DNA of 51,249 bases, from assembly GCA_027364875.1 (NCBI GenBank), contig DAHXON010000012.1:1-51249 (forward strand), written 5' to 3'. Shown piece after piece: positions 25,381 to 33,659 of the stretch. Origin of the DNA: Chloroflexota bacterium. Its GTDB lineage: Bacteria > Chloroflexota > Limnocylindria > Limnocylindrales > CSP1-4. The position numbers and the translations under genes were made by a program. Below the pieces are notes generated by a model that was not told where the DNA came from, did no database searches, and was given only the letters and a program-made list of their open reading frames with translations. How positions within the stretch are numbered: position 1 is the first letter of the stretch; the number at the start of each line of letters is the position of its first letter.

Positions 25381-27162
25381 ATGATCGATCAGCTGAACCG
25401 CGAATATACCGACGCCGACACAGCCCGTGCCGTTGAGATGGCCGCTTCACTCGAGACCGAAGACTCGCTCGACGCCATCATCGCGGCGCTCGGAGCAAAG
25501 GCAGAGGAGCTGAGCGGGACCGATCCGAGGGTCGCCGAGTTGATCGCCGCCGATGTTTGGGTGTGCCAGATGCAAATCGCCAGCGAGGCGCGTGAGGCCA
25601 AGGGCGACTCGCCCCTGGTCCCAAAGGTCACTTTCACGGACGGGAGCGCCCTCCCTCCCCCTGTTCGCGAGTGGCCAGATACGGTGCGTCCTTACTTCGT
25701 TGCCAGAGCCACAGGCACCACGCTCGAGCAGACTCGGGCCCGGTACAACGATTTTGTCTGGGCCCGATGGGGTCTCCATCCAAACGCGCGTGCGGCTCGC
25801 GACGCTTATCTCTCGATCGCGCGCGGTCGGGGCTTCCAGGCCGGAGGAAAGGCTGCAAGGACGATCCTTGAGCTCGGTCGCGCCGTCACGCTTGCCCAGA
25901 CCCTGGACATCGAGCGCGCTGAGACGGGCGCGATCATCGCCGACGAGATCGAAGGCGCTCTCGCCGAAGAGTCTTTACTCGGTGCTCGTCTGGTCACGCC
26001 AAACGCGGCCCGCCTCCTGGCGCTTGACGCAGCCCGAGCCACGGCACTCGTTGGTGCGCTGATGGCAGCCGCTCAGAATCATGAAGACCCGTACTGGGCG
26101 CGTGAGATCTACGGAACGGCGGGACTCCTCGCATCCGAGCTTAAGAGCGCGGCCGGCGTTGCCGCCGCTCGGTCTGCGATCGCGAGCTCGTGGGAAGACC
26201 AAGCTGCCAACGCCACCGATCCGATGACCCGTTTGCACTTCCTTCGTGGAGCTCTTGTGGCCTATCAGGCCATTCCAGGCAACCGCGAAGCTGTCCAGCG
26301 GCTGAGGGGGCAACTCGCAGAGGCCTCGGCCGACACTGCGCAGAACCTGCCTATGCATAAGTTCGAGTTCAAGATCTCGAACGAGCACTTCGACGCGGAT
26401 GTCAAGGAGTTGCGCGCTTTCCTGGCCCGTGATCAGTTCGGGCTTCTCAAGCTCCCGATTTGGCTGGGCGTGTTGCCTGACTGGGACAAGCTTCAGGCCT
26501 CGTTCGACGAGCTCCGGACGGAATACCCCCTTCAGTATCTGTTTCCTCGCGTCTCTGTAGAACGCGACGGTCGGATGCGGGCGGAGCCGGCCGACGAAGC
26601 CGAAAGGGAAGAGGCCCTGGTTCTCGGGCATTTCGCCCAGCAGGAACAACTCGGCGCGATCATCGCACTCAACTTCGTCGTCGCCATCCGCGAGTCGGGG
26701 GAATGGTCTGCAGGAAAGCTCATCGAGATGCTTGAGGGACTCGACCCCGACATGGCCTCGGCGTGCAGCTCAGGCATCGAAGCGTTTGAGGCGGGCGACT
26801 TCTGGACCGCAGTCCATGTCCTGATGCCTCAAGCAGAACGTGGCCTGCGCAATGTTGCTGTCGAGATCGACGGCAATGTGCATCGGCTCATAGGTACCGA
26901 CGAGGTTCGGGTCGCGACCCTCGACAAGATCCTCGAGGATCCAGCATTCGAGGCGAAGTTCGGCGCGAACACCGTGAAGAGCCTGCGTGGCCTCCTGACG
27001 GACCCCCGCGGCATGAACCTACGCAACCTCACGGCTCACGGACTGCTCGATCCTGCTGGGCAACACGCTCCGGCCGCCTTCGTGGCGCTGATGTGTGTTC
27101 TGATCGCCGTCTGGCTTCGGGCCTCAGTTGTCGCCGAGAAGGCACAGGCGTCCGCGTCTTAG
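25381..27162 (+). CDS. DUF4209-family protein with HEPN-like RNxxxHG motif (copy A)
   Basis: 593 residues, mostly helical. Near the C-terminus is RNLTAHG (Arg548, His553), the RNxxxHG signature described for DUF4209. It fits the R-x4-H active site of HEPN ribonucleases with a polar residue after Arg. A helix about 80 residues before it (FEAGDFWTAVHVLMPQAERG) matches the first HEPN helix. The same layout recurs in the copy at 34053-35729, with clear similarity along most of the length, for example RARYNDFVWARWG against RARYHEAIWTRWQ. RNA cleavage is inferred. The start is the ATG after GAGGGGACAC. Confidence 0.85.
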   Translation: MIDQLNREYTDADTARAVEMAASLETEDSLDAIIAALGAKAEELSGTDPRVAELIAADVWVCQMQIASEAREAKGDSPLVPKVTFTDGSALPPPVREWPDTVRPYFVARATGTTLEQTRARYNDFVWARWGLHPNARAARDAYLSIARGRGFQAGGKAARTILELGRAVTLAQTLDIERAETGAIIADEIEGALAEESLLGARLVTPNAARLLALDAARATALVGALMAAAQNHEDPYWAREIYGTAGLLASELKSAAGVAAARSAIASSWEDQAANATDPMTRLHFLRGALVAYQAIPGNREAVQRLRGQLAEASADTAQNLPMHKFEFKISNEHFDADVKELRAFLARDQFGLLKLPIWLGVLPDWDKLQASFDELRTEYPLQYLFPRVSVERDGRMRAEPADEAEREEALVLGHFAQQEQLGAIIALNFVVAIRESGEWSAGKLIEMLEGLDPDMASACSSGIEAFEAGDFWTAVHVLMPQAERGLRNVAVEIDGNVHRLIGTDEVRVATLDKILEDPAFEAKFGANTVKSLRGLLTDPRGMNLRNLTAHGLLDPAGQHAPAAFVALMCVLIAVWLRASVVAEKAQASAS

Positions 27163-27223
27163 CCCTGTCTCTTGCCCAAGGCGGCTAGACAAGTCCATTG
27201 CCAGGAAGCGCGATCGTGATCGT

Positions 27224-27601
27224 TTAGTCGACCAGTTCCCGCTTGGTCCATTGCCAGCCGTACCGGCCAGAACTCAGTTTGTGGGACTTTCCATCCTTCG
27301 GATCGGGCCACGGGCCCGGGTCGAAGGTAAAGACGAGATCGAGCAAGAAGCTCGTGGTCTCTTCCGGCAGGGACGCGTCGGTGTGAAAGTAGTGGCCGCA
27401 AGCGCCGCACTCGGCCTCGATCGCGTTGATTTGATCGCCGTCTTTGTCGCCCTGCTCGGGCTCCAAGCACAGCCCCTCCGGATAGACCCGACGCCACTGT
27501 TGGGCCTCCCAAAAAGCGCGGACCATCCAGTACGGGGGCACCACTCCGCATTCTGGACAGGCGGGCAGATCGGCTGCGTATGGCGTATAGGCGGCAGGCA
27601 T
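27224..27601 (-). CDS. Small zinc-binding protein, unknown function
   Basis: 125 residues. Two CxxC knuckles (Cys15/Cys18 in CPECG and Cys65/Cys68 in CGACGH) should hold one zinc. An acidic, Gln-rich spacer lies between them, and a Trp/Lys-rich end follows. No family is recognised. It lies between the 3' end of DUF4209 copy A and the HTH gene, on the opposite strand from copy A. Confidence 0.65.
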   Translation of the reverse strand: MPAAYTPYAADLPACPECGVVPPYWMVRAFWEAQQWRRVYPEGLCLEPEQGDKDGDQINAIEAECGACGHYFHTDASLPEETTSFLLDLVFTFDPGPWPDPKDGKSHKLSSGRYGWQWTKRELVD

Positions 27602-27730
27602 GGCAGCTCCTGGGGATCGATGAGTCGTTCGAGAGAGGGATCGGAGACGACGGCCCGTCGGTGGAGTGCACCCGATAACCGCGCGAAGCCGTCCTTGGGT
27701 TCGCCTGCGGGCAGTAAGGCGTCCCTCTGG

Positions 27731-28225
27731 CTAGACCGCTTTCATGAGCACGAGGACATCGGCGACGCGGCCATGGAGCAGGGCCGATCTGGGGGTAAGT
27801 CCGTCGAGGTCAGGGGTCTCGATCTCCACCCAGCGCGACAGGGCCACCAGCGAGCCTGGGAAGCCGGCAAGCATGTCGCGGAGACCCGCAAGGGTGCCGG
27901 TCGCAGACTCTGGGTCGAACTGCCAGCGGGGTAACCGCCACTCCCGGCCGACCTTGAGGCCAGCGAGATCCCCGCGACCGATCATCGCGCTCACCGCCTG
28001 AGCACTGACGCCGAGGATCTCGGCCGCGTCCTCGCGGGTGATCGATTGCTCGATCAGGGCCCGCCGGCGCTCGACGCCGACCGCGACATTCCAGGCCGCA
28101 GCTTCTTCGATGGCCGCGGGAGTGGGCTCGGGACCATACGCCGACAGCAGCTCAAGAACGGCGGCGACCGCTTCATCAGTGGCATGTTCAAGGGCCGCGA
28201 CCGCCTGGACCCGCTGGCTCGTCAT
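27731..28225 (-). CDS. HTH DNA-binding regulator, possibly MbcA/ParS/Xre-antitoxin-like
   Basis: 164 residues. Residues 62-100 form an excisionase-like helix-turn-helix with a wing (ITREDAAEILGVSAQAVSAM, then LKVGREWRLPRWQF). The C-terminus (GLTPRSALLHGRVADVLVLM) recalls the last helix-turn of DUF2384 antitoxins, but the RES toxin normally paired with those is absent. The 128-bp divergent region towards the metallopeptidase gene contains repeats that could be its operators. It therefore probably regulates itself and that gene. The antitoxin likeness is tentative. Confidence 0.75.
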   Translation of the reverse strand: MTSQRVQAVAALEHATDEAVAAVLELLSAYGPEPTPAAIEEAAAWNVAVGVERRRALIEQSITREDAAEILGVSAQAVSAMIGRGDLAGLKVGREWRLPRWQFDPESATGTLAGLRDMLAGFPGSLVALSRWVEIETPDLDGLTPRSALLHGRVADVLVLMKAV

Positions 28226-28353
28226 GGCCGTAGCCTACGCAATCTGCGCAACTCACGCAATCCAAGCCAATTAGAACATGCGTGTCATTCTAGCTGTCAC
28301 AGACCGGTCCCATAGTCCACGTCCACGAATCCAAGCCAAGAGGGACAACGGTC
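28226..28353. promoter_or_regulatory. Divergent control region with short direct repeats
   Basis: CGCAAT, CGCAAC and CGCAAT recur with close spacing at about 28238-28261, right in front of the HTH gene. The 12-mer AATCCAAGCCAA occurs at 28259-28270 and again at 28328-28339, just before the metallopeptidase ribosome site (AGAGGGAC). Binding by the HTH protein is inferred. Confidence 0.5.
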
Positions 28354-29034
28354 ATGAACGAGTTGCAGCTTCACGTCTCATCCGAGGTTGGACCTCCCGA
28401 CGAACACGGTCGGGTCTCGGCCTCCCTGACTCCTGCGGCGGTCCAAGTACTGCTCGGGTGGCAGTCTGATCAGCAGATCAAGAGCGTTCATGAAGCCTCG
28501 CATGCCGTGGCGAGCGCAGTGCTGCGAGGGGCCAAGAGCGTCAAGACGATCGACATCAAGAACAAGTTCGGCGGCTGTTCGATCCTCGACGCAGACGATG
28601 ACGAGCAGCCCTCGATCGTGCGCGCCTCGACCTATCTGGACCTGATCGTGATCGCCCTCGCCGGCAGAGAAGGCGAGATCCTGATCCTCGGCGAGCCGAC
28701 GAACGGCAACGCGAGTGACATCAGCGAGGCCACGAAGCGGGCAAAGCAGTACTTCGAGGCCGGCATGGACGTCTCGGCCCTGGCCGGAGGGATCGATTGC
28801 GATTACTTCAACCCCGTTCCTACTGCTCTGGCAGAGGCGCTCCTGTCGTCGATGATCGAGACCATGACCACGGCGCGGGAGCGGGCTCGAGTCCTGGTTA
28901 CCGGGCACCGCGACCAGATCATCGCCCTCGCGCGGATCGTCTACGACGCCCGCCGCTTGTCCGACGACGCCCTTGCCGCGGCCTTTCGCGAGATCGGGCT
29001 TGATCCCGACAAGGAAGGCGCGAAGGCGAACTAG
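28354..29034 (+). CDS. Stand-alone M41-type (FtsH peptidase-like) zinc metallopeptidase
   Basis: The 226-residue protein resembles only the protease half of FtsH. HEASHAVASAVLRG (residues 46-59) supplies the HExxH zinc site. LAGREGEILILGEPTNGNAS followed by DISEATKRAK matches the M41 segment that supplies the third zinc ligand (Asp after the Ala-Ser) and the helix after it. YDARRLSDDALAAAFREIGL resembles the FtsH end. There is no AAA ATPase and no membrane helix, so it is soluble and cannot unfold substrates itself. It is divergent from the HTH gene. By analogy with ImmR-ImmA pairs it might cleave that regulator to induce the element, which is an inference. Confidence 0.82.
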   Translation: MNELQLHVSSEVGPPDEHGRVSASLTPAAVQVLLGWQSDQQIKSVHEASHAVASAVLRGAKSVKTIDIKNKFGGCSILDADDDEQPSIVRASTYLDLIVIALAGREGEILILGEPTNGNASDISEATKRAKQYFEAGMDVSALAGGIDCDYFNPVPTALAEALLSSMIETMTTARERARVLVTGHRDQIIALARIVYDARRLSDDALAAAFREIGLDPDKEGAKAN

Positions 29035-29171
29035 ACCGTCCGACCGCCATGGTCAAATCGCCCGCTCGGAGCGTCTACGGCGGAGACAGTAGACCGTCGC
29101 AGACACAACGGGTGGTCAGGTTTTGACCGGGCGGGCCATGTTCACCAAGGCCGCCTCGACCAAGATCCCGA

Positions 29172-29255
29172 ATGCCCGAACACCAGCCGCCTCAGCCAAA
29201 GAAGACCCCGCGCCAGCGGCTCGCCGATAGATCGGATCGGCAGCCATGGCTGTAG
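29172..29255 (+). CDS. Possible 27-codon leader ORF overlapping the transposase start
   Basis: An ATG at 29172 opens a 27-residue, Gln/Pro/Arg-rich frame whose stop (29253-29255) lies just inside the transposase gene. The overlap would couple translation and keep transposase levels low. There is no strong ribosome site and no homology can be judged. Upstream, GGTCA-N5-TGACC (29114-29128) is a possible operator. Confidence 0.3.
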   Translation: MPEHQPPQPKKTPRQRLADRSDRQPWL

Positions 29256-31750
29256 CGTTCGGACAGGCCCCAAAGCCAAAGAAGCGACGCGCTCCAGCGA
29301 AGATCGGCCGCCCGCGCCTGATCGTCACGCCACCGCACTGCCCGGAGCACCCCAGTTCGACTGTCTATCTGTCGGGCGTCGATCCGCAATGGACCACCTT
29401 CTACGAAGGGCGAAGCTGGCGCTGCTATCCCCAGGGGAAGGGCAAAGGGCTGCCGTCACATCGGTTCCATGTCGGAGACGAGCGGTTTCGCCGCCCTACC
29501 AAGTTCCTGCCGGTGTCAGGCGATGAATGCGTGCGGTGCGAGAAGATCTACGCCATCGACGAGGGTCAGAAGGTCGGCAAAGGCTTCACGTTCATCGCGG
29601 ATGAGGCAACGACGCTTCTCTTGAGCGTCAGCGAGGGCAACACCCTCCGAGGCTCCGCACGGAAGGCCCGTGAAGAAGCCAAGCGCTATAAGTTCGACCC
29701 GTCTCAGAACGAGTGGGAACGCGACGCGAACGGGCGCATTGTGCGGCTCATGGATACTGGGACTGGGCGCAAGCGGGAGGAAGAGGTCTACAGCAGACAG
29801 GGCAACCTTGCCCTCGAGTACCTCGACATCTTTGGCCCGCCGATCATCGGGAAACTCGCCGAGCGCGCCTGGCCACCGGTCATCGTGATCGACCTCCAGC
29901 CGCTGCGAAAGCGGCGCTTCGCGCCTGGGCAGCACACCTCGGGCGGCGAGGAGGCGGGTGTCTTGGTCGCGATCGCCGACCGCACGAACCGCACAAGCAC
30001 ACACCTGCTCGCGTTGCAGCTCGTCGGCGGTCGCAACACCGCGGAGATGATCCGGGTCTTCACGCGGCCCGACTTTGACCCTGATACCGCGCCGATGTGG
30101 GTCGTCTGCGACAAGGAACCTGCCATCGAGGCCGCCGTGCGGACGGTCTGGCCAAACGCAACTTTCTTCAACTGTGAGCAGCACCTCCGGATGAACGCCG
30201 GAGAGCTTGCGGTTGCCGATGGCATCCCTACATGGACACGCATGCCCGGAGCGCCGCTCGATTCGGTTGTTGTCGTCGGCGCGGAGCCGGAGGGCAACCC
30301 CGACCGCGACCTCCACCATAAGCCAATCGATCTTTCGACCAAGAACTATGTCCGGCACCCGCTCCACCAAGCGATTCACAACATGTTCGACTCGCTGATG
30401 GCCTGGGACAACTTCAAGGCTCGAGTCGAAGAGATCGTGCCGGCCGACAAGCTCGAGCTTCGTGGCTGGATCACCAAGAACGAGCCGTTGGTCCTGCATC
30501 AGCTCGAGCTCGCGATCAAGAACCGCGGCTTTCCGGTCTCAAATGGCGGCGTGGAAGACGACCTGACCTGGGCGAAGGAAAAGCTCGCCTGGCGAGCCAA
30601 GTTCTTTGGCAATGCCCGCCGGCTGCAGATCGTGCTTGATCTCATGGTGCTGCAGAGAGCGGGGCGCGCCTCGCCCCTGCGCTTCACGCGGATCATCCGG
30701 GAGGCGATGCTCAACCAGGGCGGTGGCTCTGGCTACACCCGCCGGGATCGAGAGCAATTCTGGGACCGCGGCGACATGAGCTCGATCGACGCCATGATCG
30801 CCCGCTCGGACCACGAATCCGGAGCAGACCGCAGCAAGGCGCAGAACGAGTCCAAGGACGAGCGCATCGCCGAGCAGGCAGCCGAAGAAGAGGCTGCGCG
30901 CCTCGCCGCGAACCAGCGGCCCGCTCGAGGTCGCAAGCGACGGCCCGCGCCACCGATCAAGACCCCATCGCGGGCCAAGCGGATGATCTCTGACTACCCC
31001 GACCTCGCGACCCAATGGGATTACGAGGCCAACGGGGATCGCCGGCCTGAGACCACCCGGGCGATCAACACTGATGCTGTCTCTTGGGTTTGCCACGCCC
31101 ATGAGAAGGAGCGCGAATCTCACCTTCATCGTTGGACAGCGCAGCCGTTGAGTCGAACACAAAAGGGCGGGACCGGCTGTCCGTATTGCATGAACCGCGA
31201 GGTCTGTCCGTCGAACTGCCTGGGCGCAGTCCATACCAAGACCCGGCGCGAATGGGATTACGAGGCCAACGGCGAGATGACGCCCGAAACGATCCTGCCC
31301 GGGCACGACGGCTACGCGATGTGGAAGTGCCTCCGACCCCACACGAACCACCCGTCCTACCGCCAGGAGGTCGGAGCCCACATCAAGCAGTTCCAGGGCT
31401 GTCCTCTGTGCGGTCCGATCGTCTCTGCGGAGAAGCGCCGCAAGAAGGCCGAGCGCCTGCAGGCCAGGGCACTGGCAGGGTTCGCGGCGACGCGCAAGCG
31501 AATCGAAGAGGCCGAGGCGAAAGAAGTCGAGGAAGCGGCCAAGAGCCGACAGTACCTCGAGATGGTCGGCGGCTCAAAGACCGAGCAGAAGACCGTGATT
31601 GTGCCCAACCCGCTCAACAATGTGGTCGGCCTTGATGGTCGTCCGCTCTCTGAGCTAACCGAGGCGGAGATCGAGGCGCTGCCGGTCGAGATCACTCCTG
31701 TCGATCGGGTACTTACACCAGAGCAAGTGGAAGAGGATCTGCCGTTCTAG
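29246..31750 (+). CDS. Large DDE transposase of the IS256/Mutator type with tandem C-terminal zinc ribbons
   Basis: 834 residues, about twice the length of IS256 transposase. An N-terminal Cys/His-rich part (CPEH, then ECVRCEK) probably binds zinc and DNA. The catalytic core has VIVIDLQPLRK (first Asp, about 215), VVCDKEPAIEAAVRTVWPNA (second Asp, about 288) and NCEQHL, the C-x2-H mark of this superfamily (about 310). SNGGVEDDLTWAKEKLAWRA provides the Glu (about 436). Two repeats of about 70 residues at 580-722 (EWDYEANG...CPYC and CPLC) match the probable zinc-ribbon domain DUF4379. A charged coiled tail follows. It is the only recombinase in the element and should recognise the 29-bp ends. 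The ATG is fixed by an in-frame stop six codons upstream. Confidence 0.85.
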   Translation: MAVAFGQAPKPKKRRAPAKIGRPRLIVTPPHCPEHPSSTVYLSGVDPQWTTFYEGRSWRCYPQGKGKGLPSHRFHVGDERFRRPTKFLPVSGDECVRCEKIYAIDEGQKVGKGFTFIADEATTLLLSVSEGNTLRGSARKAREEAKRYKFDPSQNEWERDANGRIVRLMDTGTGRKREEEVYSRQGNLALEYLDIFGPPIIGKLAERAWPPVIVIDLQPLRKRRFAPGQHTSGGEEAGVLVAIADRTNRTSTHLLALQLVGGRNTAEMIRVFTRPDFDPDTAPMWVVCDKEPAIEAAVRTVWPNATFFNCEQHLRMNAGELAVADGIPTWTRMPGAPLDSVVVVGAEPEGNPDRDLHHKPIDLSTKNYVRHPLHQAIHNMFDSLMAWDNFKARVEEIVPADKLELRGWITKNEPLVLHQLELAIKNRGFPVSNGGVEDDLTWAKEKLAWRAKFFGNARRLQIVLDLMVLQRAGRASPLRFTRIIREAMLNQGGGSGYTRRDREQFWDRGDMSSIDAMIARSDHESGADRSKAQNESKDERIAEQAAEEEAARLAANQRPARGRKRRPAPPIKTPSRAKRMISDYPDLATQWDYEANGDRRPETTRAINTDAVSWVCHAHEKERESHLHRWTAQPLSRTQKGGTGCPYCMNREVCPSNCLGAVHTKTRREWDYEANGEMTPETILPGHDGYAMWKCLRPHTNHPSYRQEVGAHIKQFQGCPLCGPIVSAEKRRKKAERLQARALAGFAATRKRIEEAEAKEVEEAAKSRQYLEMVGGSKTEQKTVIVPNPLNNVVGLDGRPLSELTEAEIEALPVEITPVDRVLTPEQVEEDLPF

Positions 31751-31758
31751 GGTTGCCG

Positions 31759-32733
31759 TTACAACTCAGTTGATGCCCAGGGATCTGTGTAATCGGAACT
31801 GATGTTGATCTGACCAGCTCTAACCCTCGCCGCGACCTCCGGCGAGAAGATCCCAAAGTCAAACGAGCGTCCTCCGCGGCCCGCTGTACCAATCCCCCGG
31901 ACCTTCGCCCCCGTCCAATAGTCTGCAATTGGGCCCAAGCCGGGGAGATCTAGAGCGAGCCGCCGGTAAAGAATCTGGAGCATGTCATAGAGCGGATTCG
32001 GAGTCGGAGAGCCCTTTCTTAGTAGCTCTTGCGGTGTCATGTACAGGACCTGAACCCCGCCTTCAGCCGGGAGTTTGAGCGTCTCGCGCAGCTTCTCCCA
32101 AGAGCGGGGCGCGGTGGCCGGATTCACCAGGTTCTTCATGTTCGCCCAAGTTCCGAGACTGGCGATCGTCAGAAAGTCGAGAGACTCGCGCGGGTGGGCG
32201 ATTTGCGCCAGCCCCTCGTCGAGGGTCTTGAGTATCGCCTCGACACTCAGCCGTTGGCTCTGATGCGCCAAGAGTCCGTACAGAATCGGCGGCACCAGTT
32301 CATCACGGAGGTTCTCGCCCTTACGCGGGCCGACGAGCGCCCGGAGGCTACGACCGCGTTCCACGGCATCGGCGATGTGGGACTTTCGAAGGGTGAGTTT
32401 GCATTCAAAGACGGCGAGGACGCCGCCCGCGAGGTAAATCTTCTTCTTGGCCAAGTGGGGCGGGTAAGTGTCTCGCAAGACGATCACATCGAGTTGCTGG
32501 CTCAGGCGACCGTCTAGGGCGGCAATCCGGCCCTTGGTCACGACTTGAACAGAGGCCGGCAACCACTGCCGCAACAGCTCGGCCCATGTCGCCTCGGACT
32601 GATCCCCGGCGGTGCCCGGATCTGAGCTGGCCGACTTGCGAATCCGGGCGTAGTCAAGCTTCAGCCCGGATGCAACCTCATCGAGGAAGCTCTCGAGGTC
32701 GTGGGGCGCATCAGCTACGGGTTCAGTGCTCAT
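31759..32733 (-). CDS. DUF6602-like protein with PD-(D/E)XK nuclease-type core
   Basis: 324 residues. QLDVIVLRD (Asp82) followed by VLAVFECKLTL (Glu110, Lys112) is a restriction-endonuclease-like core. The layout, with a helical head and LRQWLPASVQVVTKG just before the core, resembles the DUF6602 family; I am fairly but not fully sure of the name. The C-terminal 200 residues are alpha/beta with no recognised motif. Its start overlaps the upstream nuclease-like gene by 11 bases, so the two form an operon. It is convergent with the transposase gene, only 8 bases apart. Confidence 0.75.
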   Translation of the reverse strand: MSTEPVADAPHDLESFLDEVASGLKLDYARIRKSASSDPGTAGDQSEATWAELLRQWLPASVQVVTKGRIAALDGRLSQQLDVIVLRDTYPPHLAKKKIYLAGGVLAVFECKLTLRKSHIADAVERGRSLRALVGPRKGENLRDELVPPILYGLLAHQSQRLSVEAILKTLDEGLAQIAHPRESLDFLTIASLGTWANMKNLVNPATAPRSWEKLRETLKLPAEGGVQVLYMTPQELLRKGSPTPNPLYDMLQILYRRLALDLPGLGPIADYWTGAKVRGIGTAGRGGRSFDFGIFSPEVAARVRAGQINISSDYTDPWASTEL

Positions 32734-33445
32734 GCTGCTCAGCGGTCACCCGTTCCAGCACGACGCGTTCGGCCTCAAGGTCGAGGTTGGTGGCTCGCCA
32801 CCCGACATCCTTGATGGCACGAACGACGGCGCTGCCCTTGTAGCCGCTCCAGTGCGACGCCCACTCACGAGACGAGGGCGGAAGCGGGAACCCGAGGACC
32901 TCCTCGATCTCATCGAAGGACACCTCGATCCGATCGCGCTTCTCGCCTACAAGCCAGTTCGACAGCGCTGCGTACTTCCTGCCGCTGACCTCGTTCGTCT
33001 CGGGTTGGGTCGTCTCGACGGAAAGCCCATCAAACAGGTCTCGCAACTCTGTGCCTCCGACCCGGAGCGTCTCGACCTGGGCCTCATCCCAGATCGCAAC
33101 CCGCGCGCCGTGCCGTTCGACCAGCAGTCGAGCGAATGACCTGGTCGACTCCACCTCCGGCCCATCGCCGGCGAGCACGATGACGCCGAGCGCAGGCTGC
33201 AGGTCCATAAGGTTCATGAGGTCGCCCTTGAGGTGCTTCCGGGACCGCCGGCTCGACTCGATCTCGAAGCCGACGAGCGGGAGCCTTACCGGAAATCGCT
33301 CCGGGTCCTCCCAGAACCAGACAACATCTAGACGCCCGCCCGGAACTGGATACTCGCGCCTCGTGCTCAGACCGAGTGCCTGGCCTGCGTCCAGAAGGGC
33401 CACCGTTAGCCGTTCGTTTCGTTCTCGTGCCGGCTCCTCGTCCAT
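32723..33445 (-). CDS. Nuclease-like protein (variant PD-(D/E)XK core), unknown function
   Basis: Counting from the ATG at 33443-33445 the protein has 240 residues. GGRLDVVWFW (Asp40) and LVGFEIESSRRSRKHLKGDL (Glu61, Glu63) form a restriction-fold core with E-x-E in place of E-x-K. NLMDLQPALGVIVLAGDG continues as the next strand, seen in many such nucleases. The 80 residues at the C-terminus contain LGFPLPPSSREWASHWSGYK, similar to a small DNA-binding module in other nuclease-like proteins. A frame up to 33544 remains open upstream but looks less protein-like. It is the first gene of the pair with 31759-32733. Confidence 0.65.
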   Translation of the reverse strand: MDEEPARERNERLTVALLDAGQALGLSTRREYPVPGGRLDVVWFWEDPERFPVRLPLVGFEIESSRRSRKHLKGDLMNLMDLQPALGVIVLAGDGPEVESTRSFARLLVERHGARVAIWDEAQVETLRVGGTELRDLFDGLSVETTQPETNEVSGRKYAALSNWLVGEKRDRIEVSFDEIEEVLGFPLPPSSREWASHWSGYKGSAVVRAIKDVGWRATNLDLEAERVVLERVTAEQHEH

Positions 33446-33659
33446 GGGTCGAACGATACGCCGCAACGATCGCTTCGAGAACGCACTCTCCGCGCTTGAC
33501 AAGGCCGTCGCGCCGTTACCGACTTCCTGATCGTTGCCGCACAACTGCGACGGGCGGCCCCTGGATCAGCATTTCGGCCTCGTTCTTGACACCGGCATAC
33601 GAGCGCCAAAAGTCCCCTGATGCCATCCGGCACCGACCAAGGATCCGTGAGGGGACATC

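Noticed and set aside
27224-28225. Toxin-antitoxin pair formed by the zinc protein and the HTH protein
   Set aside because: The zinc protein has no toxin-like fold, and the RES toxin expected beside a DUF2384-type antitoxin is missing. The genes are 129 bases apart.
29246-31750. Transposase gene as a small insertion sequence nested inside the island
   Set aside because: I saw no further copy of the terminal repeat or another inverted pair near the gene. The outer ends of the island are the only matching termini seen.
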